This document shows positions 12,060-23,035 of a DNA stretch of 64,000 nt, one piece after another. The notes under the pieces are model-generated. The model ran no database searches and had not been told where the DNA came from. It saw only the letters and a program-made list of their open reading frames with translations. The position numbers and the translations under genes were made by a program. This stretch comes from Eremophila alpestris peregrina (lineage: Eukaryota; Chordata; Aves; Passeriformes; Alaudidae), in NCBI GenBank assembly GCA_009792885.1, contig WMCF01000034.1, positions 6,316,908 to 6,380,907 on the forward strand, read 5' to 3'. Numbering within the stretch: the first letter of the stretch is position 1; each line of letters begins with the position of its first letter.

Positions 12060-12364
12060 ACCAGAATGCCTTTGTCTCAGGAAGCCACATGGATGGCTTT
12101 GGGGAGTGTTTCCCATCTTTCTTTTGTTCCCAGCAGTTAACACCTTTTTGTGAGTAAAGCATCTTGTTTTTGTAAACTTTTGCAATTATTATTGATGTTG
12201 GTTGATGTTTATGTGTGTCTTATTCCACTGCTTTGTACTTTCAGTAAATTCTTACCTCAACCCATAATCTCTGTTTTTGTCCTTCCCTTACCAGATTGGG
12301 CAGATGACAGGACAGTGGCTTATTTGAAGTTTAATTTCCATCTGGTCTTAAAACCAGTGCAACA
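12060..12364 (+). mobile_element. Endogenous retrovirus LTR, 3' part
   Basis: Recognised as the 3' portion of a passerine-type ERV LTR: TTCCCAGCAGTTAACACC (12128-12145), GTGAGTAAAGCATCTTG (12151-12167), TTATTCCACTGCTTTG and a decayed polyadenylation region (CAGTAAATTC where AATAAA is expected, about 12242-12251), CTCAACCCATAATCT, and a 3' end in TTTAATTTCCATCTGG ... GTGCAACA at 12364. It sits between a CR1 body and a CR1 3' tail, which suggests insertion into a CR1 copy, although the CR1 parts do not join cleanly. No coding sequence. The 5' boundary is approximate. Confidence 0.6.
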
Positions 12365-12380
12365 TGATAAGATTAATGTT

Positions 12381-12441
12381 TAGAATCAATGATCTTAGAG
12401 GTCTTTTCCAACAGTAGAACTCCATTATTCCATGATTCTGT
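12381..12441 (+). mobile_element. CR1 LINE 3' tail
   Basis: AATCAATGATCTTAGAGGTC followed by TTTTCCAACAG and the tail CCATTATTCCATGATTCTG is the typical end of an avian CR1. It may be the severed tail of the copy at 10972-12030 or an independent short insertion. Confidence 0.75.
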
Positions 12442-12879
12442 AGGTTTGTGGGGAGTTGGTTTGGTTTGGGATGCTACTTCAATTTACAGATATTGGTGTA
12501 TTGCATTGCTTGCATTTTACCTGATGGCAATGTCCAGCTGAGGGAACTATTGCACCCTACTTATTCAGTGTGAAAGAAACGTTTGGGGACAGCTCTTTTG
12601 GTTGTTTATAAGTCAGATTTGAATGATCTAGGTTTTAGAAAGTAAAACCACCTCCATCAAATAACAAAATGCATCGCAGAAATTGACAGAATGCATTTTA
12701 ACAGGAGTTCCATGTTCATCCCTGTTGGTCTTCTGTCCCTTTTTTTCACTTTCTTGACCTTGGGAATGCAACACTCATGAGCTTAGAGGAAGTGATATTT
12801 GAATAATAAACAGCTCATATTATGGTAGGCAAATTTGGGGAATTATAAAACTCATATAATTGATTTATCAATATAACCT
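12442..12879. other. Unannotated interval
   Basis: I see no gene or recognisable repeat here. It spaces two CR1 copies in the same orientation. Confidence 0.45.
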
Positions 12880-13600
12880 GAGGGACAACTTTACTGAGAA
12901 CAGCCCTGCAGATAGGAACTTGGGGATACTAGTGGATGAAAAACTGGACATAAGACTCCTTACCTGCATCAGAAGAAGCATGAGCAGCATAGTGAGGGAC
13001 GTGATTTTGCCCCTCTACTCCATTCTCATGAGATCCTATGGCAAGTCTGGCATCCAGATCTGGGTTCCCCAGCACAAGCCATAAACCTGTTTGAGTGGGT
13101 CCAGAGGAAGGCCACAAAAAAGATCACAGGTCTGTAATAGTTTTTCTGTGAAGACAAGCTGAGAGAGTTGGGATTGTTCAGCCTGAAGAAAAGTAGCCTA
13201 GGGAGACTTTATTGCAGTGTTCCATTGGGTAAGGGGTCTTGGAAAAATGACTAAGACTCTTTACTAGACTTACCAGAACCAAAACACATTTTACCAGTGA
13301 TAGGACAAAGGGATTTAAATTTAGATTGTGCCTAAGGAAGATGTTTTCTATTATTTATTAGAAAATAGAAATGTATAGAATAAATACAGAAACAAATTGA
13401 AAAATTTCTCTTGCATCATGAAGCATGGGAACAGGCTGCCCAGAGATATTATGCATACTTCATCATTGAAAGTGTTCAAGGTCAGGTTGGGAGGAACTTG
13501 GGACAAACATATCCAGTGCAAAATGCCCGTGTCCATGACAGGGGAGTTGCAATTAGATCATCCATGATGACCCTTTTCATCTCAAACCATTCTATGATTG
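12880..13600 (+). mobile_element. CR1 LINE 3' end with small deletions
   Basis: 5'-truncated CR1. It follows the end of ORF2 and the 3' UTR in order: GGAACTTGGGGATACTAGTGG (in part, 12917-12936), ATGAAAAACTGGACATAAG, a shortened section before CATCAGAAGAAGCATGAGCAG (about 12967-12986), CCCCAGCACAAGCC, GGGTCCAGAGGAAGGCCAC (13098-13116), GAGAGAGTTGGGATTGTTCAG (in part, 13160-13179), GGGAACAGGCTGCCCAGAG (13427-13445), TTCAAGGTCAGGTTGG, and the tail CAAACCATTCTATGATTG. About 40 bases are missing after GACATAAG relative to the family as I remember it. The part around 13330-13410 is AT-rich and much diverged. No intact frame. Confidence 0.9.
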
Positions 13601-15613
13601 AGGTATTTTTTAAAATACAGCTCTAACCAAGCATTAAATAACTTTTGTCAACAAAAATAAAAGTGCATCTCATTGTACATTTAACTTTTTTTTTTTTTAA
13701 TGAATATAGCGAAACAGAAGGAGTCATAATATCAGATGTACAGTGCAGGAATACAATGCTTCATCCTGACTTTGTCATTTGAAAAAGTGTCAGAAAATCA
13801 ATTATTTTAAATCAGTCTTCTCACATCAAAAATATTACAGGAAATTACTACCTTTGAAATAAAACCACACCAAACAAAAGACAATCTATTTCTAGTATTA
13901 TTTTGGAATAACTGATGGCTTAATCTTATTTTTGAAAAATACTGTGGGGGGGAGTTTCTGAAACCTTTTCCTCAGCTGTTGTGTTTTGAAGAGTTGCAAG
14001 TGTGAAGAATCTCTGTTCTTGAACATCTTGAATATCACTGTTATGCTATTTGTCTATCAGGTACTTCTGTAGTGGCAAAACAGAGACATCTTTGAGAGAG
14101 GAAGAGATAGGAAAAGAATTATTTTACTTGATGAATACATGAAGTCACAAAATAGTCAAAGCATCAGTTTTTACCTGGAGAGTTCTATGTAGCATACAGC
14201 TTTTGCATGATTCAGGATTCCAATACAGCAGGAGCAAACAACTGTTTACAAAACAATGCCAGACTTTTCATGAAAGATTTATAATATAAATTAGGATATC
14301 TAACAAAGGTTTGCATAAACATTGTAAAAATCCCCAAGTGTATCCATACTGGGTTTGCATAAATTACTGAATTTTGTCTTAACAGATATGAAAAAAATTT
14401 ATATGTTTCTCTCTTTCTAGGTGGACAGAGTTGGCTATCAGAGTAAAGGGATAAGAGAAAGTGATAAGCATTACCAAGGCAAGGGCATGTATTTCCACAG
14501 CTATGAAAGAAAGGTGGAAATGTCAGGAGATTGGGAGGGTAACGGTTACATAAATCTTCAGCTGGAAGCTGAGAAGAAGATCTTGCTTGGTGAAGAACAA
14601 CCTTGGGAAATAGGGGATAACATGCTGAGTATAGAGAAGAACATTCCTAAAATATCTTTTGCATTATAGATAAAGCCTGGAGGCTGTTGAATGAATGTCA
14701 AACTCTATGTCTCTTCAAAGTGCTAGTTGTGCAGTATTTCCTCTTTGAATCATATGTGCATCCAATTTCTGGTCCTTTTCAACATCCCATGTGTTAGAAG
14801 GCGAACACTGTAGAATGCACTTCCAAAACAAGCCTCTGAGCTGCAAGTGTGGAGGAACAGAGGAAAAGAGAGCCTGGTAGCCAGTATGTTTGGCTATTTC
14901 TTTCTGATAAAATATGTTTTACAGTTGATTTTCTTTTCATCTGTGATGTTCTCTTAACTGCCAATTTACAATGTATGTAAGTATCTTATATATTTGATAT
15001 TGTTCTCCTTTGTGTATGCTTCTTGGTGGCCTTAAAATATCCTGCAGAAATTAGATACATCTCATTGTTTATCAAAATTGCTTTCTTATTTTATAAGGTA
15101 TGGAATCACATAGGACACTGGTTTATTAGTTTTTAGACATAAGTTCCGATTTTCCTTGAAATTTGGTATATTCATGGTGTACATTAAATATGTGCTTTTA
15201 GCAGTTTCTGTTTTCACTACCATAGCAAGGTTTCATAATTTTACTGTAATTTACCACTTTATTAGTACTTCATCATATCTTGCAAATTATTCTTTGCTTT
15301 GATGGTGTTGAGCTAGTCTAGAATTTTAGGGTTAGAATGTTTTTCATAGGGTTTTGCTCAATGCTACTTCTGCATGAGTATTAAGTGTCCCATAATTTGC
15401 CATTTCACTCACATTTTCTGATAAAACTACTACCAAAATTCTATGTCATGAAGACTGTCCCACAGGTTTCTGTAAAAAAAGAAAAGACAAAAATCTTAAA
15501 TACTCTACATGTCAAGTGACAAGAAATCAGGTTGTATATGTTTTGCATTTTGGTCAGTTAAAGGATTTTCAATGAAATTAGAAGAATCATCAATATCAAT
15601 TTTATTTCCAGAG
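13601..15613. other. Unannotated AT-rich interval; holds a possible exon
   Basis: A T-run lies at about 13688-13699. A frame of 82 codons directly follows a good splice-acceptor-like sequence at 14406-14420 (see findings), but it is not supported well enough to annotate as coding. Nothing else recognised. Confidence 0.45.
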
Positions 15614-16005
15614 TGTCAGAACCCAGGACATTCCTCTGGCTGCCCTGGGTGGTCCAAGACCCTGGCAAGGGGTCCAAGAACCTTGGCACAGAGTCAGAAG
15701 TACCAGTGCCTTTGATTTCGGTCCATGGGAGAGAGTGCCAGCCTTGTGTGAGGATTTACAAGCCACAAGAGTTTAATTAGAATGATAACTTATCACAGGG
15801 TGAAAAGTAGAATTTTGGGTTTTTAGAATGGGGGTTCAAAAAGGCAAAGTGGAGGAATCTGAGCCTGTCCCTGTCCTTCTGCTCCTTCTTCTTGTCCTCC
15901 ATCTTCTGCTGTGATGGTGGATTTGATTGGATTAGAGTAGAAATGCACTAAGATAGGTCATAGGTATTGGTATTTACCTGTAAACATGGAACACGTAGTA
16001 CTAAG

Positions 16006-16012
16006 TATAAAG
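16006..16012 (+). promoter_or_regulatory. TATA box of the 15.6-kb LTR
   Basis: TATAAAG in the position expected for the LTR promoter, upstream of the R region. Whether it is active is unknown. Confidence 0.6.
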
Positions 16013-16101
16013 AGTTAACACTGCCCTTAGAGCTGTCAGCAACAACCTGAGTTGCAGCACAGACCTCAGCAGGGCAGAAAAGAATGCAGTAGATAAGAAA
16101 T

Positions 16102-16107
16102 AATAAA
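16102..16107 (+). terminator. Polyadenylation signal of the 15.6-kb LTR
   Basis: AATAAA located 95 bases after the LTR TATA box, at the usual R-region site. It is intact in this copy. Confidence 0.6.
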
Positions 16108-16187
16108 CAACTTTGAACAATGGAGCCAATGAATCCAGACCTCTTCTTCTTCTGGCACAGGACTTGGGAAAAATACTTTTTCCAACA

Positions 16188-16738
16188 CCTCAGGATGCTC
16201 ATTTCAACCCGAAACCCGAGACAGAGAAATGCTGTGACTGCATTTTTGTTTTCTTTTTTTATACAGAGTGCATCCAAATGTCATCTCAATAATTTTTGCC
16301 TCACTTTCATGAAGTTTCTTGTTATTTGCCTCAATCATTTCTCTGTCATTCTGAGTAGTTTTAGAAACCAAACTTTTCATAAAATACTGCTTTTTGATCA
16401 TGTTGAAGATGTATAGTGATGATGTATCCTTTCAACATTTTTCCAATTTTCATCTTTTACATTTATTGACAGTTATAGAATTATCCTTGTACTGAAAATT
16501 TACATCCATATAACAACTTTCCTTTGAAAAATGTGATTAGATTAAAATATTTGTGTGACAGCTGCTATTCTGCCTGAGCAACACATGGCTCAGCTGAAGA
16601 TCCTTGTATTTGTTCTGCTTTACTGTAGAACTATTGGCTGCTGTGAATAGACCATTTTCGACTTTTCTACCCAACTCTAATCTAGGTTGTGTCTTTCAGA
16701 GGTGCTATAATAATAGATTTAATTATCTTTCCAGAATA
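16188..16738. other. Unannotated interval between two LTRs
   Basis: AT-rich, no recognised gene or repeat. Overlapping frames at 16120-16416 and 16204-16401 cross the preceding LTR edge and look like chance. Confidence 0.45.
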
Positions 16739-17730
16739 TGTAGTACGTTGATGCTGGCTGGATGTCAGGCACCCACCAAAGAATTCATTGGTTGAAATAA
16801 TGACCTGGAGAGATCACTCATCAAATAACATTATGGGCAAAACAGACTCAAATTAGAGACATGAATTGAATTTATTACTAACAAAATCAGAGCAGGATAA
16901 TGAGAAAAATAACACCTTCAGAACATCTTACATCCTACTATCTCTCTTTCCCAGCTCTACCTCCACCCCCACTTGAACAGAAAGACAGGGAATGGGGGTT
17001 GTTGTCATTTGTTTCTGCCACTGCTGAGAGAGGGGACTTTTCCCTTGTTTCCATGTGGGTCCCTCCCACAGGAGACAGTTCCCAGTGAACTTGTATGATG
17101 TGAATTAATCTCATGAGCAGCAACTCTCAGTGAACTGCTGCAGTGTGAGTCCATCCATGGCAGCAGTTCTTCCCAAACTCCTGTAGTGTGGGTCACTCTT
17201 CCATGGGGCACAGTTCTTCAAGGACAGACTGTTCCAGCATGGGCTCCTCTCTCCATGACCTTCAGTGGCCTCACAGGCTCCTCTTAGGCATTCATCCACT
17301 CTGGCATGGGCTCCTCCAGGGATCTCTGCATCCCTGCAGTCCTCCATGGTGAGATGCAGGGGCACAGCTGCTTCACCATGGGCTGCACCAGGGGCTGCAG
17401 GGGAATCTCAGCTCCGGTGCCTGGAGCATCTCCTGCTCCTCCTTCTCTGCTGACCTTGTCTATAGAGCTGTTCCTCTCACATGTTCTCACTGTGCTCTTC
17501 TCTGGCTTCAATTACAACTGTGCAATAACTTGTTTTTCCTTCTTCTTAAATAAGCTATCAGATGAGCATTACCATCATTTCTAATTGCCTCACTTGTGAC
17601 CAGTGGCACATCTGTCTTTGGAGCTGCCAGGATTGGCTCTGCCAGACATGGAGGAAGCTTCCAGCAGCCTCCTACAGAAGCCACTCCTGTTGACCCCACT
17701 ACCAAAACTTGGCCATGCAAGCCCGATAAG
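16739..17730 (-). mobile_element. Endogenous retrovirus LTR, nearly complete
   Basis: About 990 bases, the fullest copy here of the LTR superfamily also seen at 1-409 and 1765-2545. On the minus strand it runs from about 17730 to 16739. A CCAAT box (ATTGG on plus, 17632-17636), a TATTTAA box (TTAAATA on plus, 17546-17552) and AATAAA (TTTATT on plus, 16871-16876) occur in promoter-to-polyadenylation order. Between them lies the family's GC-rich internal block with repeated GTGGGTC, CCATGG and TGCTCC-like modules (about 17040-17430). Both outer dinucleotides have drifted, CpG sites are few, and no clear target-site duplication is seen, so the copy is old. Several frames of 60-94 residues on both strands are chance frames. 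No internal retroviral genes adjoin it. Confidence 0.8.
17546..17552 (-). promoter_or_regulatory. TATA-like box of the 16.7-17.7 kb LTR
   Basis: TATTTAA on the minus strand, about 80 bases downstream of an inverted ATTGG (a minus-strand CCAAT at 17632-17636). The spacing and order fit an LTR promoter. Activity unknown. Confidence 0.55.
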
Positions 17731-19168
17731 ACGGTAATGATGAGTTGATCTCTTTCATAAATCCATCCCGGAAATATTGACTGATCTTTCAAGGATTTTG
17801 GTTTTTTTTCTTTTGGCTGAGCAGAGAATGTAGAAGAGACTAGGGTATTGTAAAAGAAAAATGGTCACCTAAATGTGAGAGGTCATTACAGACTCACAGT
17901 CTTTGTCATCATTTAAATTTCTTGCTTTGCATTTTGCAAAGTGCATAAAGTTAGTTATACAGTATTAAAAGTGCAAGACTACTGCATTCTAACTTTTCTG
18001 AGGACTAAGTAAACTTTCAAGGACAAATATAAACCCTGGACAGTCTTCAAATCACATAGCTAGCTATTAGAAATAAATAACATAATGTTTGATAATTTTT
18101 GGTTAAATTCTCTAGAAAATTTCTGCCTCTAAAAATGCATCGTTATGCTAATAATTCAATTCTACATTGTAAAAAGTTTCTGGAAATATTTTCTGTAAGT
18201 CATTAATGAAGATAAGATTTGCTTTCTAAACTATATCAATATTAATTATTTCTAATACATAAAATATTCATTAGTAGTTAAATTTCAGCTATTAGTTGAG
18301 TTAGCTTATAATAAATTTAAATTTAGGGAAATGTAGTAATTAAGCAAGAAAAAATTCTTAATATAATCACTATAAAATTGTTAATTGATACTACATAATA
18401 TTGTCAATAAACATTAGACTTTAAAAGAAGATTCAGAAGAAACACATTTTCACTGAGAATAAAAAAGCATTTAAACCATGGCAAATGCTTCATCTACACT
18501 TAAAAACTAACATGTAACTGATAAGTTTAAAAAAATAAGTTTTAAAAATAGGTGAAGATGTGGCTTTTGTCTTATTTGACACGTAAACAAAAAAAACATC
18601 TATGATGTGTGTTTGTTTGAATAGGATGATTGGGCAAATTTCTGCATGACTTTAAAATGAAAATGTCCCCAGTTATCTCCCTCAAGGGCTGGAAGTCTGC
18701 TTTTCTAAAGCTCAGGGCTGTAACTTTTCTCCTTAAGTGACCCATATTGCACAGAACTGAAAACTCCGCAGTGTGTGGTCATTGCAGCCCAGGCTGCCTC
18801 CAGCCTTGGTGCCCCAAATCAATTCATGCTGGTGACCATCAGATCCAGTATTGGATGAAACCTGTAATGTGTGGATAAAGGCAGAGGGCTGCAAACAGGC
18901 AGCAGAAGGCAGGAATGACCTGGAGAATGTGGACATAGATCCTGCTACCTCTCACATGCCAAGCAAGTATTCTACAATTTGAGCTAATCCCTTCCCTGAA
19001 ATCTTGCTTGCACGAAAAAGATATGTAAATGTTGCAGGAGCCCTAATTTAAAATAGGTACTCTAATCAGTAAATGCATTATTTATCTTTTTCTCTTTTTC
19101 CTGTTTAGTTAGGATACTTACTGCTTTAAACATTGGAAAATGGTTTTCATTTCCATTGTATGTATAGG
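17731..19168. other. Unannotated interval with a GC-richer patch
   Basis: Mostly very AT-rich (17870-18650). A patch at about 18668-18960 is clearly richer in GC than its flanks. It carries no frame longer than 67 codons and no repeat that I recognise. Confidence 0.45.
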
Positions 19169-19268
19169 TCCTTCCTTCCTTCCTTCCTGCCTTCCTTCCT
19201 TCCTTCCTTCCTTCCTGCCTGCCTCCATCCCTTCCTTCTTTCTCCTCTTCCCTCTTTCCTTCCTTCCC
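19169..19268. repeat. TTCC microsatellite, interrupted
   Basis: About 100 bases of CTTC/TTCC units on plus with a few TGCC, CATCC and TCTT interruptions. The 71-residue frame across it (FLPS repeats) is a microsatellite translation. Confidence 0.95.
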
Positions 19269-20492
19269 AACAGAGACTTAGTCTCCTCTCCTCTTTCATG
19301 TTTAAACTAAATCATAACAGGAAGTATGTGACAACAGTCATATTTTAGGACCCTTAGTCCAAATTATGCTGTACCATTCAAATAATGGAACCATGAAGCT
19401 GGTCTTCCTGCCGGAAAATATTTTTTATGAACCAAACTGCCTGATTCAAAAATAATAAACCAAACTTTTCTCCAAATTCAGTACTTGTTTTGGAAAAGTT
19501 CTTGCTTCTGGGTCCTTACTGTCATATAAAGATCAATTTTCTAGGTTAGTCATGAAAATATAGACTCATGATAGCCATCTCAAAGTATGAATTTTTTTTC
19601 TTTAGACAGAGAAAGTCAGGAGAGAAAAAGAAGGCTTTTGAATAAAGCAATAAACCCTTTTTGCAAAGATCAAAGGATCCACAGTACTTACTTTTTTCAA
19701 CATTTCCGCTATGTCAGGAGGAATATTCCTGCACCTTCATAAGCTATTTCCCAATCTAGATATCTCCAGATCTAGGTATCTTACAAGTGAGCAGCTGTAT
19801 GAAGCTATGAAGCTTATGTGTAAAGCATTATAATGGCTAGGCAGTACTGCTAAAAAAAGATTGCACTGGAAGTCTCCCCTCCATAGGACTGTGTGGAAAG
19901 TGTCTGTAACAAATTTTTGTGGTTTTCTTTGTGCTGAGACACCACAATCGACTGGGGGGGAAAAATTATTTCCTCTTCTGAAGAAATATTATTTTTTGCA
20001 TACGCATGTAAAAATAACTTTACATGGTCTCATTTACTGGTGTGGATTGCTGCCGCATGCCTTTCACTGTTATTTTATTATGTATACACCTGCTCTGTCC
20101 ATCCATTCCTCATTTTTTATAGGGGGCTTTCAGCAATAAAATTTTACATGCTTGCTGTTCTAAGCAAATTGTCAAAATAGGTTTTGATTGATAATGCTAG
20201 ATTGTAACTTGCCATAGAACTTTATGATCACAGATTGTTATAGCTTCAATAGGCATTTCCCCCTTTCTACTGAACTTTGGCTGTTAACCTTTTCTAGGAA
20301 TTCTGTAGGAGTACTCACTTAAGCATGAAGTTTTTGGTAGAAGATTCCTAAGGGATTTGATAAAAATTCCTCTGATTAAAAGCATATCTTGCAATTTATT
20401 TTTTACTGTGTTAATTTATTTCAAATTAATTGCCTGATGGACAGAGCGATGATTTACTCATGGTCTGATATTTTTAGTCCTGCCATGTTTTG

Positions 20493-20567
20493 TGTTCAAC
20501 AGCTACAAAATGAAGCCTCTACCTGAATTGGAAACGTATGTTTGCTGAGAGGTAGCATTTTGGAGTG
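20493..20567 (+). repeat. Copy 1 of an unidentified dispersed repeat
   Basis: TGTTCAACAGCTACAAAATG followed by AAGCCTCTACCTGAATTGG and AAAC aligns with 23036-23078 at about 37 of 43 positions by eye. After a gap the match continues through AGGTAGCATTTTGGAG (20550-20565). Family unknown. It is too short to say which kind of element it came from. Confidence 0.6.
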
Positions 20568-20932
20568 AGCTGTTGTGCAGTGCTTGCTAAGCATGCTTCT
20601 GTGCATACCCTTTAGCAGCTGTCACAGATGCTGTAGAGTTGTGCAGGCAGATTGGGAGGATCTCTATATCATCTCCTAGTGTTTAGTTGCCCTTAATCTC
20701 TTTTTGTAGCTGAGTTATGAAATCTATGAAATGTGAATTATGAAGTTTGAATGAAATCAATCCTTGCTGCATCCCAATGCTCTTGCATTTTATAATTTCT
20801 TCTGTTGTAACAGGCTTCTTGAAATTCCCTCACTTTATACACATAACTGGTCTGGGACATGGTCCAGCTCATGGAGGTCAGAGTAAGAGAATCATGTAGG
20901 ACTTCCATCCCTTTGAGATTGTGTATTAAACC

Positions 20933-21010
20933 CTTTTTTGGTTTGGTTTGGTTAGGTTTGGTTGGGGTTTTTTGTTTTTGTTTCTGTGTTTGTTTGGGGT
21001 TTTTTACTTT
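20933..21010. repeat. T/G-rich low-complexity tract
   Basis: TTTGG and TTTTTG units on plus (GGTTTGGTTTGGTTAGG and so on), ending in GGGGTTTTTT. It resembles the tracts at 31281-31418 and, in opposite orientation, 51608-51747. Confidence 0.85.
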
Positions 21011-21777
21011 ATTAGCATTTTGTAGTCCTTTAGATGATGAAAAATTCCTGGGGCAGTAGACCTCTTTTTGATATCACACTGCAGGGAAAAGTAGGAGAGT
21101 AGGTAGCATGTATCCAGAGATTACTGACCCTTAGCTTAACTAAGAGATAACTTTGACATCTCCATGATTGTCTTTTATAACTGGAAATGAGTATGTGACT
21201 TACCAGGTCAGCTGTCATCTTTTGTTTGTGATTCAGTTCTCAGTAACTGTAGAAGAAAGTTTCTTTTCAGTAAGGCAATGAGCAAGAATGATGAAAAAAG
21301 CCTTTTTTGTCAGCTATACAGAAGTATAGTATATATGTGTGTTGTACCAGCACATAAACTGACAACTATTTAGAGAAATGCATGGCATATGACATGCTAG
21401 AAAATAAAAACTCTGTAGAAAAAATATTATTTGACATATCTGATTCTCAGCTGTACCTTGAGAAATGTTTGTGAACACACTCTCTAGTAATTTGTGAAGA
21501 GTACTTGCCTTCTGTCTGTCTTGAAGTTTGCACTTGTCACTCTCTTTGCAGGGAAATGAAATTAAATGCGCAGTGCCTTTTTCTGAGAATGCATCACAGC
21601 CGTATCTGTGGGTCACTCATTCTCTTTAAATTTTTCTGAAGGAACAAGCCTCTATTAAAATGGCGGAAGATCCAAAGTGACCTTCAGGGAGTGATGATCT
21701 TAAGTCAACACTTGTACATGTTGGGCCAAACACAGACTAGATTCAACTTCCTAAGAAATTAATTATTTAATTTTTCA

Positions 21778-21814
21778 TTTTAAGAAATGAATTTCATAAC
21801 TTCATTTCTTAAAA
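21778..21814. repeat. Perfect 14-bp inverted repeat (hairpin)
   Basis: TTTTAAGAAATGAA at 21778-21791 and TTCATTTCTTAAAA at 21801-21814 are exact reverse complements around a 9-base spacer. No adjacent coding feature gives it a role. Confidence 0.85.
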
Positions 21815-23035
21815 AAGAAAATAAGTGGCTGATTTAATTCTCATCTATTACCATCATATATTTTTTCTGCACCTAATTATGTGTTACTGTAACAGTGAAC
21901 ATCTTGTACATCTTGCCAGACTGCTGCTCTAGTGGGTCCAAGAATGTTAGTAGTCTACAACAATTAGTAACAGGAGACAAACTGATCACTAATACAAATA
22001 CTACAAGTGTTTCGACAACAAAAGCACATGGAAGTAAAATTTATGTTTCATAAAAAGTATTCTTGATAAAGTGAGACAGATGAAGACATTTGTTTAAAAA
22101 ATACACAAAAATCACAGATATAGAATATAAAATATTTAGAGGAAAATGCTTGCTATTTTAAGGGTGGAATTTCTGCTCTACTATCAGCTATCCTATATAA
22201 AAGCAATTATTTATTCTAATTAATTAAAATATTGTCACAAGATCAGTTCTTTACAGAGAAACCTAGGTATGGATATGCACAGTTCTCTTCAGTTTATTCA
22301 ACCTGTATTAGATTTATTCATGTTTGACATCTTGTGTGGTCCAGTATCTTGACCACCTACATTTGACCACATTTCAGAGAAAATGTCTCCATAGAGAGTG
22401 CAAGCATTTCAGTTCCACTACATCTGTCTGTACATTTGAAAGGGACATATAAGAATTAGGAGATTTTAAAACGAATTTTTTATTCCAGCCTTATGTTTAC
22501 CAGACAAAAATATCAGGATAGAGTTAAAAACACCATTGATAACCATGTGTTTACTGGTTTTTGACTATGAGGGGAAATGCTAGAAATTTTTTTCTGTCTT
22601 TGTTCAAAATGCCAAATTAGGTCATGCCAGGAACAAGATTAAGGATTTGTTCAACTAAGAACAACATACCTGGTTAACTCTACTTAAGTTTCTTGTTTAC
22701 AGACTAGTTAGAAACTCATGAGAATATATGTGACTCCACTGTGTTGTCAGATAGTCTTTTTTTTTCATAATCTTTGTGTGTCAATAGCCTTCATAAAAAT
22801 CTAAATTTGTGAAAAATCATGCTTATATAAACCTACATGGTATAAATCTGCAAGAGTTATTAATTTTATGATTCAATATGACCTACACCTACAGCTAATT
22901 ATATGGTGTAATTCTTTTGTCAGCGTACCTTTGCTGCTTGCAATAACTGAGGATGTGTAACCTAGTGATTACAGAGCATTTCAATTCAGTCATTAGATGA
23001 GAAAAAAGCCAACAACATTTACCCTTCTCTGTCAT

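Larger units (their letters stand above)
15614..16187 (+). mobile_element. Solo LTR of an ERV family with TATA box and poly(A) signal
   Basis: Complete-looking LTR of a passerine-type ERV family. It begins TGTCAGAACCCAGGACATTC at 15614 and ends in CCAACA at 16187. Internal landmarks follow the family: TGGCTGCCCTGGGTG, TTTGATTTCGGTCCATGGGAG, AAGAGTTTAATTAGAATGATAA (in part), and GTAAACATGGAACACGTAGT. A TATA box (TATAAAG, 16006-16012) and a polyadenylation signal (AATAAA, 16102-16107) lie about 95 bases apart in the order expected for a plus-strand LTR. The flanking hexamers CCAGAG (15608-15613) and CCTCAG (16188-16193) agree at 4 of 6 positions and may be a decayed target-site duplication. No gag, pol or env follows, so this is a solo LTR. 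Confidence 0.8.

Noticed and set aside
19133..19348. 71-residue FLPS-repeat peptide
   Set aside because: It is the translation of the TTCC microsatellite.
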